From an uncultured Eubacteriales bacterium (GTDB lineage Bacteria > Bacillota > Clostridia > Oscillospirales > Oscillospiraceae): 16,458 nt of DNA. Below, in pieces: positions 1 to 6,706 of the stretch; the stretch's first letter is position 1; each line of letters begins with the position of its first letter. The DNA is taken from contig URQA01000045.1 of assembly GCA_900549885.1 (NCBI GenBank), positions 1 through 16,458 on the forward strand. Reading direction: 5' to 3'. Under the pieces are notes generated by a model. The model made no database searches. It had not been told where the DNA came from and worked only from the letters and a program-made list of their open reading frames with translations. Made by a program: the position numbers and the translations under genes.

Positions 1-728
1 GCCAGGGTGTCGCTGTCGCCGCCCAGGGAGATGGCGTTGCGGATGGCGTCCTCGAAGTCCCGGCTCTCCAGAAAGGCGATGATGGCCTGGGGAACGGTTT
101 CCTGGCAGGTCTCGTTGAACTGATAGCCCGGCCGGATCTCGTCCAGCGTCCGGGACAGGTCATAGCCATATTCCTGATGGATGTGCTTCCGGATCCGCTC
201 CTTGCACCGCGCAGGTCGGTCACTGATGTGGCGTTCATATTCCCCGTGCCAACCGCCGAAATGGTATCGGCACATGAAAATTGCGTCCGCGACGGCCGCC
301 GCCCCCTTGACCCCCTCGGGATGGTCGTGGGTCACCTGGGCCGACAGAGTGGCGCGGTTTCTACCCACTGTGGGCCATATGCTGGTCCTGGCGCAGAAAC
401 CGCAGTCCGTGACCCATGCGCAGGGGGAAACCCGCATGGCGGAGCCGTTTCCAAAGCTGTTGTAGGGCTCCCGGCTGTCCGACCGCAGCCACGCCCCGAA
501 CCTGCCGCCGTAACCCGCGTCGGGGTACATCCTGCCGTATTTCTTCATGGCGTCGATAAAAGCGTCTTGTGTCCCCCCGCCCTCCATGATGGCCTCCGCC
601 ACGGCGCAGGTCATGACAGTATCGTCCGTGAAAAAACAGTCCTCCCGGAACAAGGGAAAGTCCTTCGTTTTGATGTTGTTCCACTCATAGACTGAGCCTA
701 AAATATCGCCAACAATTGCACCAATCAT
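1..728 (-). CDS. ADP-ribosylglycohydrolase family protein, C-terminus cut by window edge
   Basis: The frame opens at ATG 728 behind an AAGAAAGGCGGG-like ribosome-binding site and stays open to the window edge, giving 242 codons. The family hydrolyses ADP-ribose linkages (ADP-ribosyl-protein or related substrates) with a binuclear Mg centre. Visible family motifs, in order, are GDILGSVYEW at the N-terminus, the metal-binding FFTDDTVMT near residues 31-39, the GNGSAMRVSP active-site loop near residues 96-105, VTHDHPEGVKGA in the middle, and the second metal motif SLGGDSDTLA at the extreme left end. The remaining C-terminal part lies outside the window. It sits on the chromosomal side of the tRNA scar with a long untranslated upstream region. 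Family assignment is firm; the in vivo substrate is not known. Cytosolic; no signal peptide. Confidence 0.93.
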   Translation of the reverse strand, partial: MIGAIVGDILGSVYEWNNIKTKDFPLFREDCFFTDDTVMTCAVAEAIMEGGGTQDAFIDAMKKYGRMYPDAGYGGRFGAWLRSDSREPYNSFGNGSAMRVSPCAWVTDCGFCARTSIWPTVGRNRATLSAQVTHDHPEGVKGAAAVADAIFMCRYHFGGWHGEYERHISDRPARCKERIRKHIHQEYGYDLSRTLDEIRPGYQFNETCQETVPQAIIAFLESRDFEDAIRNAISLGGDSDTL

Positions 729-951
729 CTCTGCCCGCCTTTCTTCTCGGCCCCTATGCAGGGCATTTTCTTTACTTCCATGTTCAGAATATACCACTGA
801 AAAGAGAGGGAAGGGTCGCTTACCAGGCGACACAGATGTGAAAAGGCCTGGGTAAAATCTTGTCTCCATTATACATAATTCTGGGAAAACAGCAAGAAAC
901 CGAGTGGGTTGATAAAAAAGCAGATGAAACAGGTTTGTAAACCATAGATAC

Positions 952-986
952 AAAAATCACCCTCTGAATTGACTTCAAGGGTGATT
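952..986 (-). terminator. Rho-independent terminator after the XRE/zinc-ribbon gene
   Basis: AATCACCCT (955-963) pairs with AGGGTGATT (978-986). An inner TGAA/TTCA extension surrounds a 5-nt loop, with one bulged C. On the minus strand the stem is followed by TTTTT (956-952). It starts 14 nt past the stop codon of the minus-strand gene at 1000, so it ends that transcript. Confidence 0.85.
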
Positions 987-999
987 CTCATAGTTCGGA

Positions 1000-1437
1000 C
1001 TATTTCCAGTGGTTCAGTTTTGGCAGCTGAGTTTCAAAATAGGCTCTAACTTGCTCTGGGGGCCAGGTTTCATTGACCATATGGCTCTCCAGGAAATTCA
1101 ACAGTTCCTCAAGGCTCGTGTAGACAAATTTCCCGTCGGCATAACACCACTTGCAGTACTCCTCATTGAAGGTGCCGTCCGGCTCCCGGCTGATATTGAT
1201 GTCCTCCAGGGGCATACCGCAGCACTGGCAAATCAGCTGCCTGGGCGAACCCAGCAGGGTGTTGATGGAGACATCAAACAGCCTGGAGAGCAGCTTCAAA
1301 GTTTCTGTGTTGGGCACCGTTTCACCGGTCTCCCAGCGGGAAACCGCCTGACGGGTCACGTGCATTTCTTCCGCCAGCTGTTCCTAGGAGAGTCCCCGCT
1401 TGGTGCGCAATTCCAGAAGGATTTCTTTGGTATCCAT
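1000..1437 (-). pseudogene. XRE-family HTH regulator with C-terminal zinc ribbon, interrupted by an in-frame TAG
   Basis: Reading from ATG 1437 (behind AAGGTGGTGATC) gives MDTKEILLELRTKRGLS, then TAG at 1386-1384, then EQLAEEMHVTRQAVSRWETG and onward to the stop at 1000. The stop falls inside the first part of the XRE helix-turn-helix, where homologues have Gln (GLSQEQLA), so one CAG to TAG change explains it. The rest is intact: the recognition helix (TRQAVSRWETG), then a putative zinc-ribbon domain of the PF12674 type with CQCCGMPL and EYCKWCY cysteine pairs. Full length would be 145 codons. The next in-frame ATG (1365) would yield a protein lacking HTH helix 1, so it is unlikely to bind DNA normally. 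A sequencing error or suppression cannot be excluded. Confidence 0.85.
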
Positions 1438-1563
1438 GTTGATCACCACCTTGCCCGGATTGTACCACAAGGGGAGCAAAAAGCAAAGCAACTGGCTGTT
1501 GCCCCAATTCTGCTTTACTTTCGCATTAGGCGTATCAGTATTTAACAAGCTATAAACAAAGAA

Positions 1564-1602
1564 TAGCGCCCGCTGAAATCTGTGGATGTTCAGCGGGCGC
1601 TA
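1564..1602 (-). terminator. Rho-independent terminator after the DUF3795 gene
   Basis: A perfect 14-bp stem, TAGCGCCCGCTGAA (1564-1577) against its complement (1589-1602), with an 11-nt loop. It starts 9 nt past the stop of the minus-strand gene ending at 1611. The minus-strand tail is T-rich (ATTCTTTGTTT). The plus-strand side also has CTTTTT, so it may work in both directions. Confidence 0.85.
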
Positions 1603-1610
1603 CTGCCTTT

Positions 1611-1964
1611 TTAGTTGTCCTGTTCGGTGTATTTACCATAGGCGTTTTTCCAATTTTCAGCTGCTTTCATGAAGGCAGCATAATCACAGGCGTGGATGAA
1701 CTCCAGTGCCTGCTTGTATTTGGAGTATTTATAGCCGGGATGGTTGATAAAGGATTGAATAGTCTCGCAGTGTTCATATTCCTCACAATCTGCGCAGGTA
1801 ATGTGACCTTTGGTCAGGCAACACTTCTTCATTTTGCATCTGGCCCGGTTCAGATCACGGGATCCATCCAGATAGCCCGGCTTGCAGCCCTTGCAGGTCT
1901 TCTCAAATTCACGGCAGGTCTTGCAGTAGGCGCCGCCGCAGCCGATTTCCTCTGTGCCCTTCAT
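1611..1964 (-). CDS. DUF3795 domain protein, cysteine-rich
   Basis: 117 residues with a dense Cys pattern in the first 65: CGGAYCKTC, CKGCKPG, CKMKKCC, CADCEEYEHC. This matches the small DUF3795 family, whose role is unknown; metal binding is plausible from the paired cysteines. The C-terminal half is helical and Cys-poor (YKYSKYKQALEFI onward). The start ATG (1964) overlaps the stop of the upstream gene as ATGA, so the two are translationally coupled. It ends just before a strong terminator. No signal peptide or membrane segment is visible. Function is not assignable from sequence. Confidence 0.85.
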   Translation of the reverse strand: MKGTEEIGCGGAYCKTCREFEKTCKGCKPGYLDGSRDLNRARCKMKKCCLTKGHITCADCEEYEHCETIQSFINHPGYKYSKYKQALEFIHACDYAAFMKAAENWKNAYGKYTEQDN

Positions 1965-2338
1965 TGGGAGGGACTCCCTTCAGAGCCATAGATCTTCAGA
2001 AAATCGCTAATGCTTGCTTCAACTGCATGAAGGGATGGCTTATCGCCGTATTTGATATTGATGCACCGTTTTCCCTTTTTACAGGCGGACAAACTCTCCG
2101 CCAAGCGGTTCAGAAACGCCTCGTCGGAAAAATGGATGGAGAAATGGCTTTTTGCCGCGGAAACCGCCACATATCCCTCATTCATCTTTTTCCCCACCAG
2201 CCACATGGGCATAGAGAAGGAGATCTTATTTGTCAGCTGGGGATATTCCGCATTCATAAATTCAATGAATGCGCAGATATGTCGCTGCTGCTCTTCATTT
2301 AACGATGTCACATACTCGGAAACAGAAGCTACACCCAT
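1961..2338 (-). CDS. DUF1801/YdhG-like protein (iron-chaperone-like fold)
   Basis: 125 residues from ATG 2338, chosen because GGAGG sits 7 nt upstream. The frame stays open further upstream, but that part crosses the terminator and the tRNA-Pro fragment and cannot be coding. The protein has the YdhG/DUF1801 layout: an N-terminal helix (VSEYVTSLNEEQQRHICAFI), a central P-x-SFSMPMW motif, a YVAVSAAKSHFSIHF strand pair, and a C-terminal KYGDKPSLHAVEASISDFL. Members are often annotated as iron chaperones or CyaY-like, but evidence is thin. First gene of the pair with the DUF3795 protein (4-nt overlap). Confidence 0.82.
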   Translation of the reverse strand: MGVASVSEYVTSLNEEQQRHICAFIEFMNAEYPQLTNKISFSMPMWLVGKKMNEGYVAVSAAKSHFSIHFSDEAFLNRLAESLSACKKGKRCINIKYGDKPSLHAVEASISDFLKIYGSEGSPSQ

Positions 2339-2386
2339 GTTACACCTCCATGGTCCATAAATACCAATAAAATTAAGCGATAAATG

Positions 2387-2418
2387 CAGAAAAACCGCCA
2401 TTTCGGACGGTTTTTCTG
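2387..2418. terminator. Bidirectional terminator next to the tRNA-Pro fragment
   Basis: CAGAAAAACCG (2387-2397) pairs with CGGTTTTTCTG (2408-2418) over 11 bp with a 10-nt loop. A-rich and T-rich arms give a U-tract on either strand. It lies 8 nt past the CCA end of the tRNA-Pro remnant, so it is probably the original tRNA terminator left on the chromosomal flank. Confidence 0.8.
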
Positions 2419-2425
2419 AAAAAAT

Positions 2426-2470
2426 TGGTCCGAGTGGGGAGACTCGAACTCCCGGCATCTTGCTCCCAAA
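2426..2470 (-). other. 3' fragment of tRNA-Pro(TGG): probable attachment-site scar
   Basis: On the minus strand this reads as anticodon loop TTTGGGA (anticodon TGG), the 3' anticodon stem GCAAG, a 5-nt variable loop, a T-arm GGGAG-TTCGAGT-CTCCC, an acceptor strand CACTCGG, then A and CCA. The acceptor 5' strand, D-arm and 5' anticodon stem are absent: the sequence before TTTGGGA (higher coordinates) is AT-rich and cannot pair. Tyrosine integrases often cross over at the anticodon loop and leave a displaced 3' end. Here the fragment marks the junction between chromosome (left) and element (right); the complete tRNA should lie at the far end of the element. Confidence 0.85.
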
Positions 2471-2701
2471 TAGGTACAGGAAGATTTTTTGAACTATTTT
2501 CGCTCTTTTTTAAGCAGTTCCGCCCCGCTTTATTTGCTTTGTAGCACTCTCGGCTCGTACCGTTTCCACGTACTCCATGCGGCTCTGTGGCTGACACTGT
2601 GGTCAAAATTGTTCCATCAGAAACGCTTTTCCTGGAACTGTTCTCAATGGAGTATAAAAATATGTATCAAACTCTGCATAGCAGTAAACAAAAATTGAAC
2701 T
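2471..2701. other. Non-coding end of the element between att scar and AraC gene
   Basis: 231 bp with no convincing gene. The minus strand holds a 30-codon open stretch (2602-2510) ending RAESATKQIKRGGTA, which could be the tail of a decayed gene, but it has no start signal. Arm-type integrase or excisionase sites would be expected in this interval; none could be defined by eye. Confidence 0.5.
2604..2638 (-). terminator. Possible terminator downstream of the AraC gene
   Basis: GTTCCA/TGGAAC arms (2611-2616 and 2633-2638) with an inner GAAA/TTTC pairing. On the minus strand they are followed by AATTTTG. It lies about 64 nt past the AraC-gene stop. The stem is interrupted, so this is a weak call. 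Confidence 0.4.
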
Positions 2702-3667
2702 TTATTTTCGAGTGCCCATCTTCCGAAATTCCCCTGGAAGTAACCCTGTGCTCTTTCGGAACAGTTCCGCAAAGCGGCTGGAGGTAGAATAGCCCACAGT
2801 CTGCGCAATCTGCCCAATGGACAAGTCAGTATTGGTGAGAAGATACTCCGCTTGGCTCATGCGGCGCTGCTGGATGTACTCGGTGATGGTGCAGTCGTAA
2901 ACCTTCTTGAAACTGCTCTTGAGTTTTGTTGTCCCCATGCAGGCAATCTGGGTCAGACGCTCCATAGGAACTTCCGCGGCGTAATGGTCGCTCAGGTAGG
3001 TAGCGACTGTCTGAATATTCTCAATATCCTGGGCTGCCAGCCGCCCAGTGGCCACCGGACGCTTTTTCTGATACTCCACCACCAACGACAACGCTTCGGC
3101 TACCTTGCCCTCATAAAACAGTTTGGCGGCGATCCCATCTCCGCGGTAATTTTGAAGTTCTGTAAGGAGCCTGGACATTTCCGGGAAGTCTGTTGTCTGG
3201 TCGATCTTTCGGAATGCCTCCACCGGATTGCGGTATTCGTCCGGATACTGCTTTTTGAGATAATCCTCATAGTAGGCGGGCATGATCTCAACACCGATGG
3301 AACGAATGGGAATATTTTTGTGGATCAGTACCCGGTAGGGTGAATAGCCGCCAATATAGGTTTTGATACACCCGGCGGACAGCCGGCGGTACGGAGCCAA
3401 TTCTTCGCCGGAGATGGAATCATAGCGGGTGATGCTCAAACACTCCGGCAGGGAGAATTCCAGCAGAGAGTCCTCGTGAAAGGAAAAGTTATGGATCTTG
3501 ATGTCGTACAGGTCCTTTTGCCCATAAGTCCAGTAGGACCCCTCTCCGATTTCGGGCGATAACTTCCACGAGATACCTAAAGAACCATACTGCTGATTAT
3601 CCGGGTCGGGGATAAAACCGTGCCTTTTCAACAGCGGTGCATAGTATTGCTCAATGATTTCGGGCAT
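2702..3667 (-). CDS. AraC-family transcriptional regulator, PchR/YbtA-like
   Basis: 321 residues. The C-terminal 88 residues form the AraC double helix-turn-helix. The first HTH lies near residues 235-258 and has the KLKSSFK signature seen in siderophore regulators such as PchR and YbtA. The second lies near 283-305 and reads IGQIAQTVGYSTSSRF, ending in LLPGEFRK. The N-terminal 220 residues are the presumed ligand-sensing part, with no firm domain match by eye. It is transcribed divergently from the ECF/ABC operon and shares the 188-bp control region. Known PchR/YbtA proteins activate uptake genes when bound to ferric siderophore; activation of the neighbouring operon is inferred. ATG 3667 has a GAGGAGG site at a rather long 13-nt spacing, and no better in-frame start exists. 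Confidence 0.92.
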   Translation of the reverse strand: MPEIIEQYYAPLLKRHGFIPDPDNQQYGSLGISWKLSPEIGEGSYWTYGQKDLYDIKIHNFSFHEDSLLEFSLPECLSITRYDSISGEELAPYRRLSAGCIKTYIGGYSPYRVLIHKNIPIRSIGVEIMPAYYEDYLKKQYPDEYRNPVEAFRKIDQTTDFPEMSRLLTELQNYRGDGIAAKLFYEGKVAEALSLVVEYQKKRPVATGRLAAQDIENIQTVATYLSDHYAAEVPMERLTQIACMGTTKLKSSFKKVYDCTITEYIQQRRMSQAEYLLTNTDLSIGQIAQTVGYSTSSRFAELFRKSTGLLPGEFRKMGTRK

Positions 3668-3700
3668 GACAAAAGACTCGCCTCCTCTTTACAACGATTG

Positions 3701-3730
3701 GACGAACTTTTGAAAGGAAAAGACGAACCT
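3701..3730 (+). promoter_or_regulatory. Direct repeats, candidate AraC-regulator binding site
   Basis: GACGAACTT (3701-3709) and GACGAACCT (3722-3730) are direct repeats exactly 21 bp apart, two helical turns. That is the classic geometry for the two HTHs of an AraC dimer. They end 12 nt before the -35 box of the ECF operon, the usual position for activation. Binding is inferred. Confidence 0.6.
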
Positions 3731-3742
3731 CGTTTCAAATCA

Positions 3743-3771
3743 TTGAAAGCCGCCCCAATCGAGTGTATGTT
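3743..3771 (+). promoter_or_regulatory. Promoter of the ECF/ABC operon
   Basis: TTGAAA (3743-3748), a 17-nt spacer, then TATGTT (3766-3771). This is a sigma-70/sigma-A type promoter with a weak -10 box, as expected for an activator-dependent promoter. It reads toward the S-component gene at 3856. Confidence 0.6.
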
Positions 3772-3780
3772 ATAGGTGAC

Positions 3781-3798
3781 GGTTAGCGAACTCTAACC
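3781..3798. promoter_or_regulatory. Inverted repeat operator, candidate DtxR-family site
   Basis: GGTTAG (3781-3786) and CTAACC (3793-3798) form an inverted repeat separated by 6 nt. It starts 9 nt after the -10 box, so it overlaps the transcription start, a typical repressor position. The half-sites equal those of the DtxR/IdeR operator (GGTTAG-x-CTAACC), but the spacer is 6 rather than 1. The DtxR-like protein of the same operon is the obvious candidate ligand. Confidence 0.55.
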
Positions 3799-3855
3799 AA
3801 AGAGTAGCATATCACAAAGAAAAAGTCAACATGACGCAAAAACAGGAGGAGCAAA

Positions 3856-4467
3856 ATGAGCAATCAAGTCAATTCACTGAAGAAGGGCCTTACGGTCAAA
3901 GATCTTGTGACAACGGGTATTTTCAGTGCCATCTTTTTTGTGTTTACCCTGGTCGGCGGACTTCCGTTCGCCCCGAATCCAGTCCTGACCTTCTATATGC
4001 CGATGGGGGCGGCGCTGCTGTGCGGCCCTATTTATCTGCTGATGGTGGCTAAGGTGCAGAAGCGGTGGAGCGTCACAATCCTTGGCATCATCATGGGGAT
4101 CATCTGGTTTGCCACCGGAATGCACTGGGCGTTTTCCCTGGGCTATATCGGGATGGGACTCATTGCGGACTTGGTGGCCGGCGCCGGTCACTACCGCAAC
4201 AAGGCCATCAATCTGCTGTCTTATATGCTGATTTCCCTGGGAGGCATCTATACTTATGTGGTGTTCTTTATTGACCCAGACGGCTGGGCCAGCACCATGC
4301 TGAAAAATGGTACGGAACAGTCCTACATCGACACTATGAACGCCTCCGCCCCCTCCTGGCTCCTCGTGGTCATCATCGCCGGCACCTTGGCGGTGGCGGC
4401 TTTCAGCGGCTGGATCGGCGGCAAGATGCTGAAAAAGCAGTTTGAAAAGGCTGGGATCACCGCATGA
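3856..4467 (+). CDS. ECF transporter substrate-binding S component (MptD/Trep_Strep family)
   Basis: 203 residues with about six hydrophobic segments, no signal peptide, and a short cytosolic N-terminus (LKKGLTVKDLVTTGIFSA) whose first helix carries the small-residue face used to dock on EcfT. It resembles the Trep_Strep (TIGR02185/PF09605) S-component family, annotated as MptD family. The substrate of most members is unproven. ATG 3856 has AGGAGG at 6-nt spacing. First gene of the operon; its stop overlaps the EcfT start (ATGA at 4464). Substrate specificity rests in this subunit. Iron, heme or metallophore-related cargo is inferred only from the DtxR and AraC neighbours. Confidence 0.85.
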   Translation: MSNQVNSLKKGLTVKDLVTTGIFSAIFFVFTLVGGLPFAPNPVLTFYMPMGAALLCGPIYLLMVAKVQKRWSVTILGIIMGIIWFATGMHWAFSLGYIGMGLIADLVAGAGHYRNKAINLLSYMLISLGGIYTYVVFFIDPDGWASTMLKNGTEQSYIDTMNASAPSWLLVVIIAGTLAVAAFSGWIGGKMLKKQFEKAGITA

Positions 4468-5189
4468 TGGGCGGAGCGTCGTCCCGGCGCGGGCTGTGGC
4501 TGGACCCCAGGACGAAGATATTGCTGCTGTTGTTCTGCATCCTTTCCGCTATGATGGCCCCATCCCTTTTCTATGAACTGGGCCTTGTGGTGCTGATCGG
4601 ACTGCTCGGCGTCTGCTTCGGGAAGTGGAAATATGCCTGGAAGGGTGTGCTGTCCTATGCGCTGATTGTCCTGCTCACCCTCTGGATCATGGACACTATG
4701 ACGGGCACCTGGCGCACCATGTTTATCGCCTTTTTGGGGCTGTTCCATAAGGTCTATCCCTGTGGGATGCTGTCCGGCATTGTCCTCTCTACCACGAAGG
4801 TCAGCGAATTCTTATCCGCCATGAACCGCATCCACGCACCGAAAAAGCTGGTGATCCCGCTGGCCGTCATGCTCCGCTATGTCCCCACCATCCAGGAGGA
4901 CTGGCGGTTTATCAAGGACGCCATGCGGATGCGGGATGTGTCGCCGTCTCCCAAGGGACTGCTGACGCACCCGGCCATGACGGTGGAGTGCATTTATGTC
5001 CCGCTGATGATGGCGGCCTCCAAGGCGGCGGATGAACTGTCCATCGCCTCCATTACCCGCGGGATCGAAAACCCGAAGCCACGGACCTGTCTGGTGCAGA
5101 TTCACATAGGACCCGCGGATCTTCTGGCGGGCGTCTGTTTCGCGGCGTACCTCGCTGTGGGGCTGTACTGGAAGGGGGTGTTCGGATGA
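4464..5189 (+). CDS. ecfT: ECF transporter transmembrane T component (EcfT/CbiQ family)
   Basis: 241 residues. It begins with the typical LDPRTKILLLLFC membrane entry, followed by further hydrophobic helices. The cytosolic coupling region contains the Arg-bearing helix ends MRMRD (about 154-158) and TRGIE (about 198-202), the equivalents of the Ala-Arg-Gly coupling motifs that contact the ATPases. It links the S component to the ATPase dimer. Start codon 4464 overlaps the S-component stop and stop codon 5189 overlaps the ATPase start, indicating coupled translation. It is a dedicated T subunit for this S component (group I-like arrangement), not the shared genomic EcfT; this last point is inferred from gene order. 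Confidence 0.9.
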   Translation: MMGGASSRRGLWLDPRTKILLLLFCILSAMMAPSLFYELGLVVLIGLLGVCFGKWKYAWKGVLSYALIVLLTLWIMDTMTGTWRTMFIAFLGLFHKVYPCGMLSGIVLSTTKVSEFLSAMNRIHAPKKLVIPLAVMLRYVPTIQEDWRFIKDAMRMRDVSPSPKGLLTHPAMTVECIYVPLMMAASKAADELSIASITRGIENPKPRTCLVQIHIGPADLLAGVCFAAYLAVGLYWKGVFG

Positions 5190-6703
5190 TTGAACTGAAG
5201 CATGTGTCGTTTGCCTACCAGGGGCAGGAGCATGACGGCCTGCACGACATCAATCTGACGATCGCGGACGGAGAGTGCGTCCTGTTCTGCGGCCGGAGCG
5301 GATGCGGCAAGACCACCATCACAAGGCTGGTCAACGGCCTGATCCCACAATTCTATGCGGGAGAATTGACGGGCAGCGTACTGGTGGATGGACAGGAGAC
5401 CAGCAAGCTGCCCATGTACCAGATTGCCGCTAAAGTCGGCTCTGTGTTCCAAAATCCCAGGACGCAGTTTTTCAATGTGGACACGGACAGCGAAATCGCC
5501 TTTGGGATTGAAAACGAGGCCCGGCCGCCCGTGGAATTGGCGGAGCGGGTGGAGCAGGCCACCGACGACCTGCATATCCGCCCGCTCCGAAACCGCAATA
5601 TCTTTGAATTGTCCGGGGGCGAAAAGCAGAAGATCGCCTTCGCCTCGGTCTATGCCATGAATCCAGAGATTTACCTGCTGGATGAGCCGTCCTCCAATCT
5701 GGATATGACATCTATCCAGGAGTTAAAAGACCATCTGCGGCTGCTGCAAAAGCAGGGCAAGACCATCCTGATCGCGGAGCACCGGCTCTACTATCTGATG
5801 GATCTGGCGGACCGGATCGTATACTTGGAGCAGGGCCGGATCGAGAAGGTTTTTACGCCGGAAGAGTTCCGCGGATTGCCGAAGGAGGCCCGGGAACGCA
5901 TGGGATTGCGGGCGGCGGATTTAGCGGAGGTGCGGCCTCCGCAAATCCACCCGCCGGCATCTTCCCCTGTCCTGGAGCTTCGGAATGTCACGCTCCGGTA
6001 TAAAAAGCGGACGATCCTGCACCGCATCAGCCTTGCCGCCGCAAAGGGTGAGGTCATCGGCGTGGTGGGCCACAACGGGGCCGGGAAAACGACCTTTTCC
6101 CGCGCCCTGTGCGGACTCCACAAGGACTGCGAGGGGCAGTTTCTGTGGGCTGGACAGGCAATGGAGCGGAAGAACAGGCTGAAACGCTCCTACATGGTGA
6201 TGCAGGATGTGAACTACGAATTATTTGCCGAGAGCGTGGAGGCGGAGTGCTCTTTCGGCATCCGCAATCCGGACTTGACCCTGGCCGCCTCAACTCTGGA
6301 GGAATTGGGGCTGGCTCCCTATCGGGAGCGCCACCCCAACACGCTGTCCGGCGGGCAGAAGCAGCGGGTGGCCGTAGCGGTCAGCATGATCTGCGGAAAA
6401 GACCTGCTGGTGTTTGACGAGCCTACCAGCGGTCTGGACTTTGACAGCATGACCCAGGTGGCGGGGCTGATCCGGCGGCTGTCTGAGCTGGGAAAGGTCA
6501 TTTTCATTGTCACCCATGATTTTGAATTTGTCTGCCGTACCTGCTCCCGTGTCCTGCATTTTGACGAGGGCGAGATGCCCGATGATATACCCGTTGTGAT
6601 GGACGCCCTCCCGAAGCTGAGAGAGCTGTTCTCTGTCAAGGTGAATGGCTCCAAAGGAGACAGAGAAGGTGGCCTGGGCCATTCAGATGGAAAGGAGAGG
6701 TAG
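5186..6703 (+). CDS. ECF transporter fused double ATPase (EcfA-EcfA')
   Basis: 505 residues with two complete ABC ATPase domains in one chain. Domain 1 has Walker A GRSGCGKTT (36-44), signature LSGGEKQ and Walker B YLLDEPSSNLD. Domain 2 has Walker A GHNGAGKTT (about 295-303), signature LSGGQKQ and Walker B LLVFDEPTSGLD. Both have switch histidines (AEHRL and THDFE). This replaces the separate EcfA and EcfA' subunits that drive ECF importers, and both sites look catalytically competent. Its start overlaps the EcfT stop (ATGA at 5186), and its TAG stop (6701-6703) lies 3 nt before the next ATG. Cytosolic face of the membrane. Confidence 0.93.
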   Translation: MIELKHVSFAYQGQEHDGLHDINLTIADGECVLFCGRSGCGKTTITRLVNGLIPQFYAGELTGSVLVDGQETSKLPMYQIAAKVGSVFQNPRTQFFNVDTDSEIAFGIENEARPPVELAERVEQATDDLHIRPLRNRNIFELSGGEKQKIAFASVYAMNPEIYLLDEPSSNLDMTSIQELKDHLRLLQKQGKTILIAEHRLYYLMDLADRIVYLEQGRIEKVFTPEEFRGLPKEARERMGLRAADLAEVRPPQIHPPASSPVLELRNVTLRYKKRTILHRISLAAAKGEVIGVVGHNGAGKTTFSRALCGLHKDCEGQFLWAGQAMERKNRLKRSYMVMQDVNYELFAESVEAECSFGIRNPDLTLAASTLEELGLAPYRERHPNTLSGGQKQRVAVAVSMICGKDLLVFDEPTSGLDFDSMTQVAGLIRRLSELGKVIFIVTHDFEFVCRTCSRVLHFDEGEMPDDIPVVMDALPKLRELFSVKVNGSKGDREGGLGHSDGKER

Positions 6704-6706
6704 TCT

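Noticed and set aside
994..1004. TTCGGACTATT shared with 13402-13412, considered as a pair of attachment sites
   Set aside because: An 11-bp match is expected many times by chance in a window of this size, and neither copy lies in a tRNA or next to a clear boundary.
1384..1386. TAG read as an amino acid (pyrrolysine or suppression)
   Set aside because: No other gene in the window has an internal TAG, EcfA ends with a normal TAG, and the codon replaces a usual Gln in an HTH where recoding has no evident purpose.
2339..2458. N-terminal extension of the DUF1801-like gene
   Set aside because: The extension would translate the tRNA-Pro fragment and a terminator hairpin; a good ribosome-binding site supports ATG 2338.
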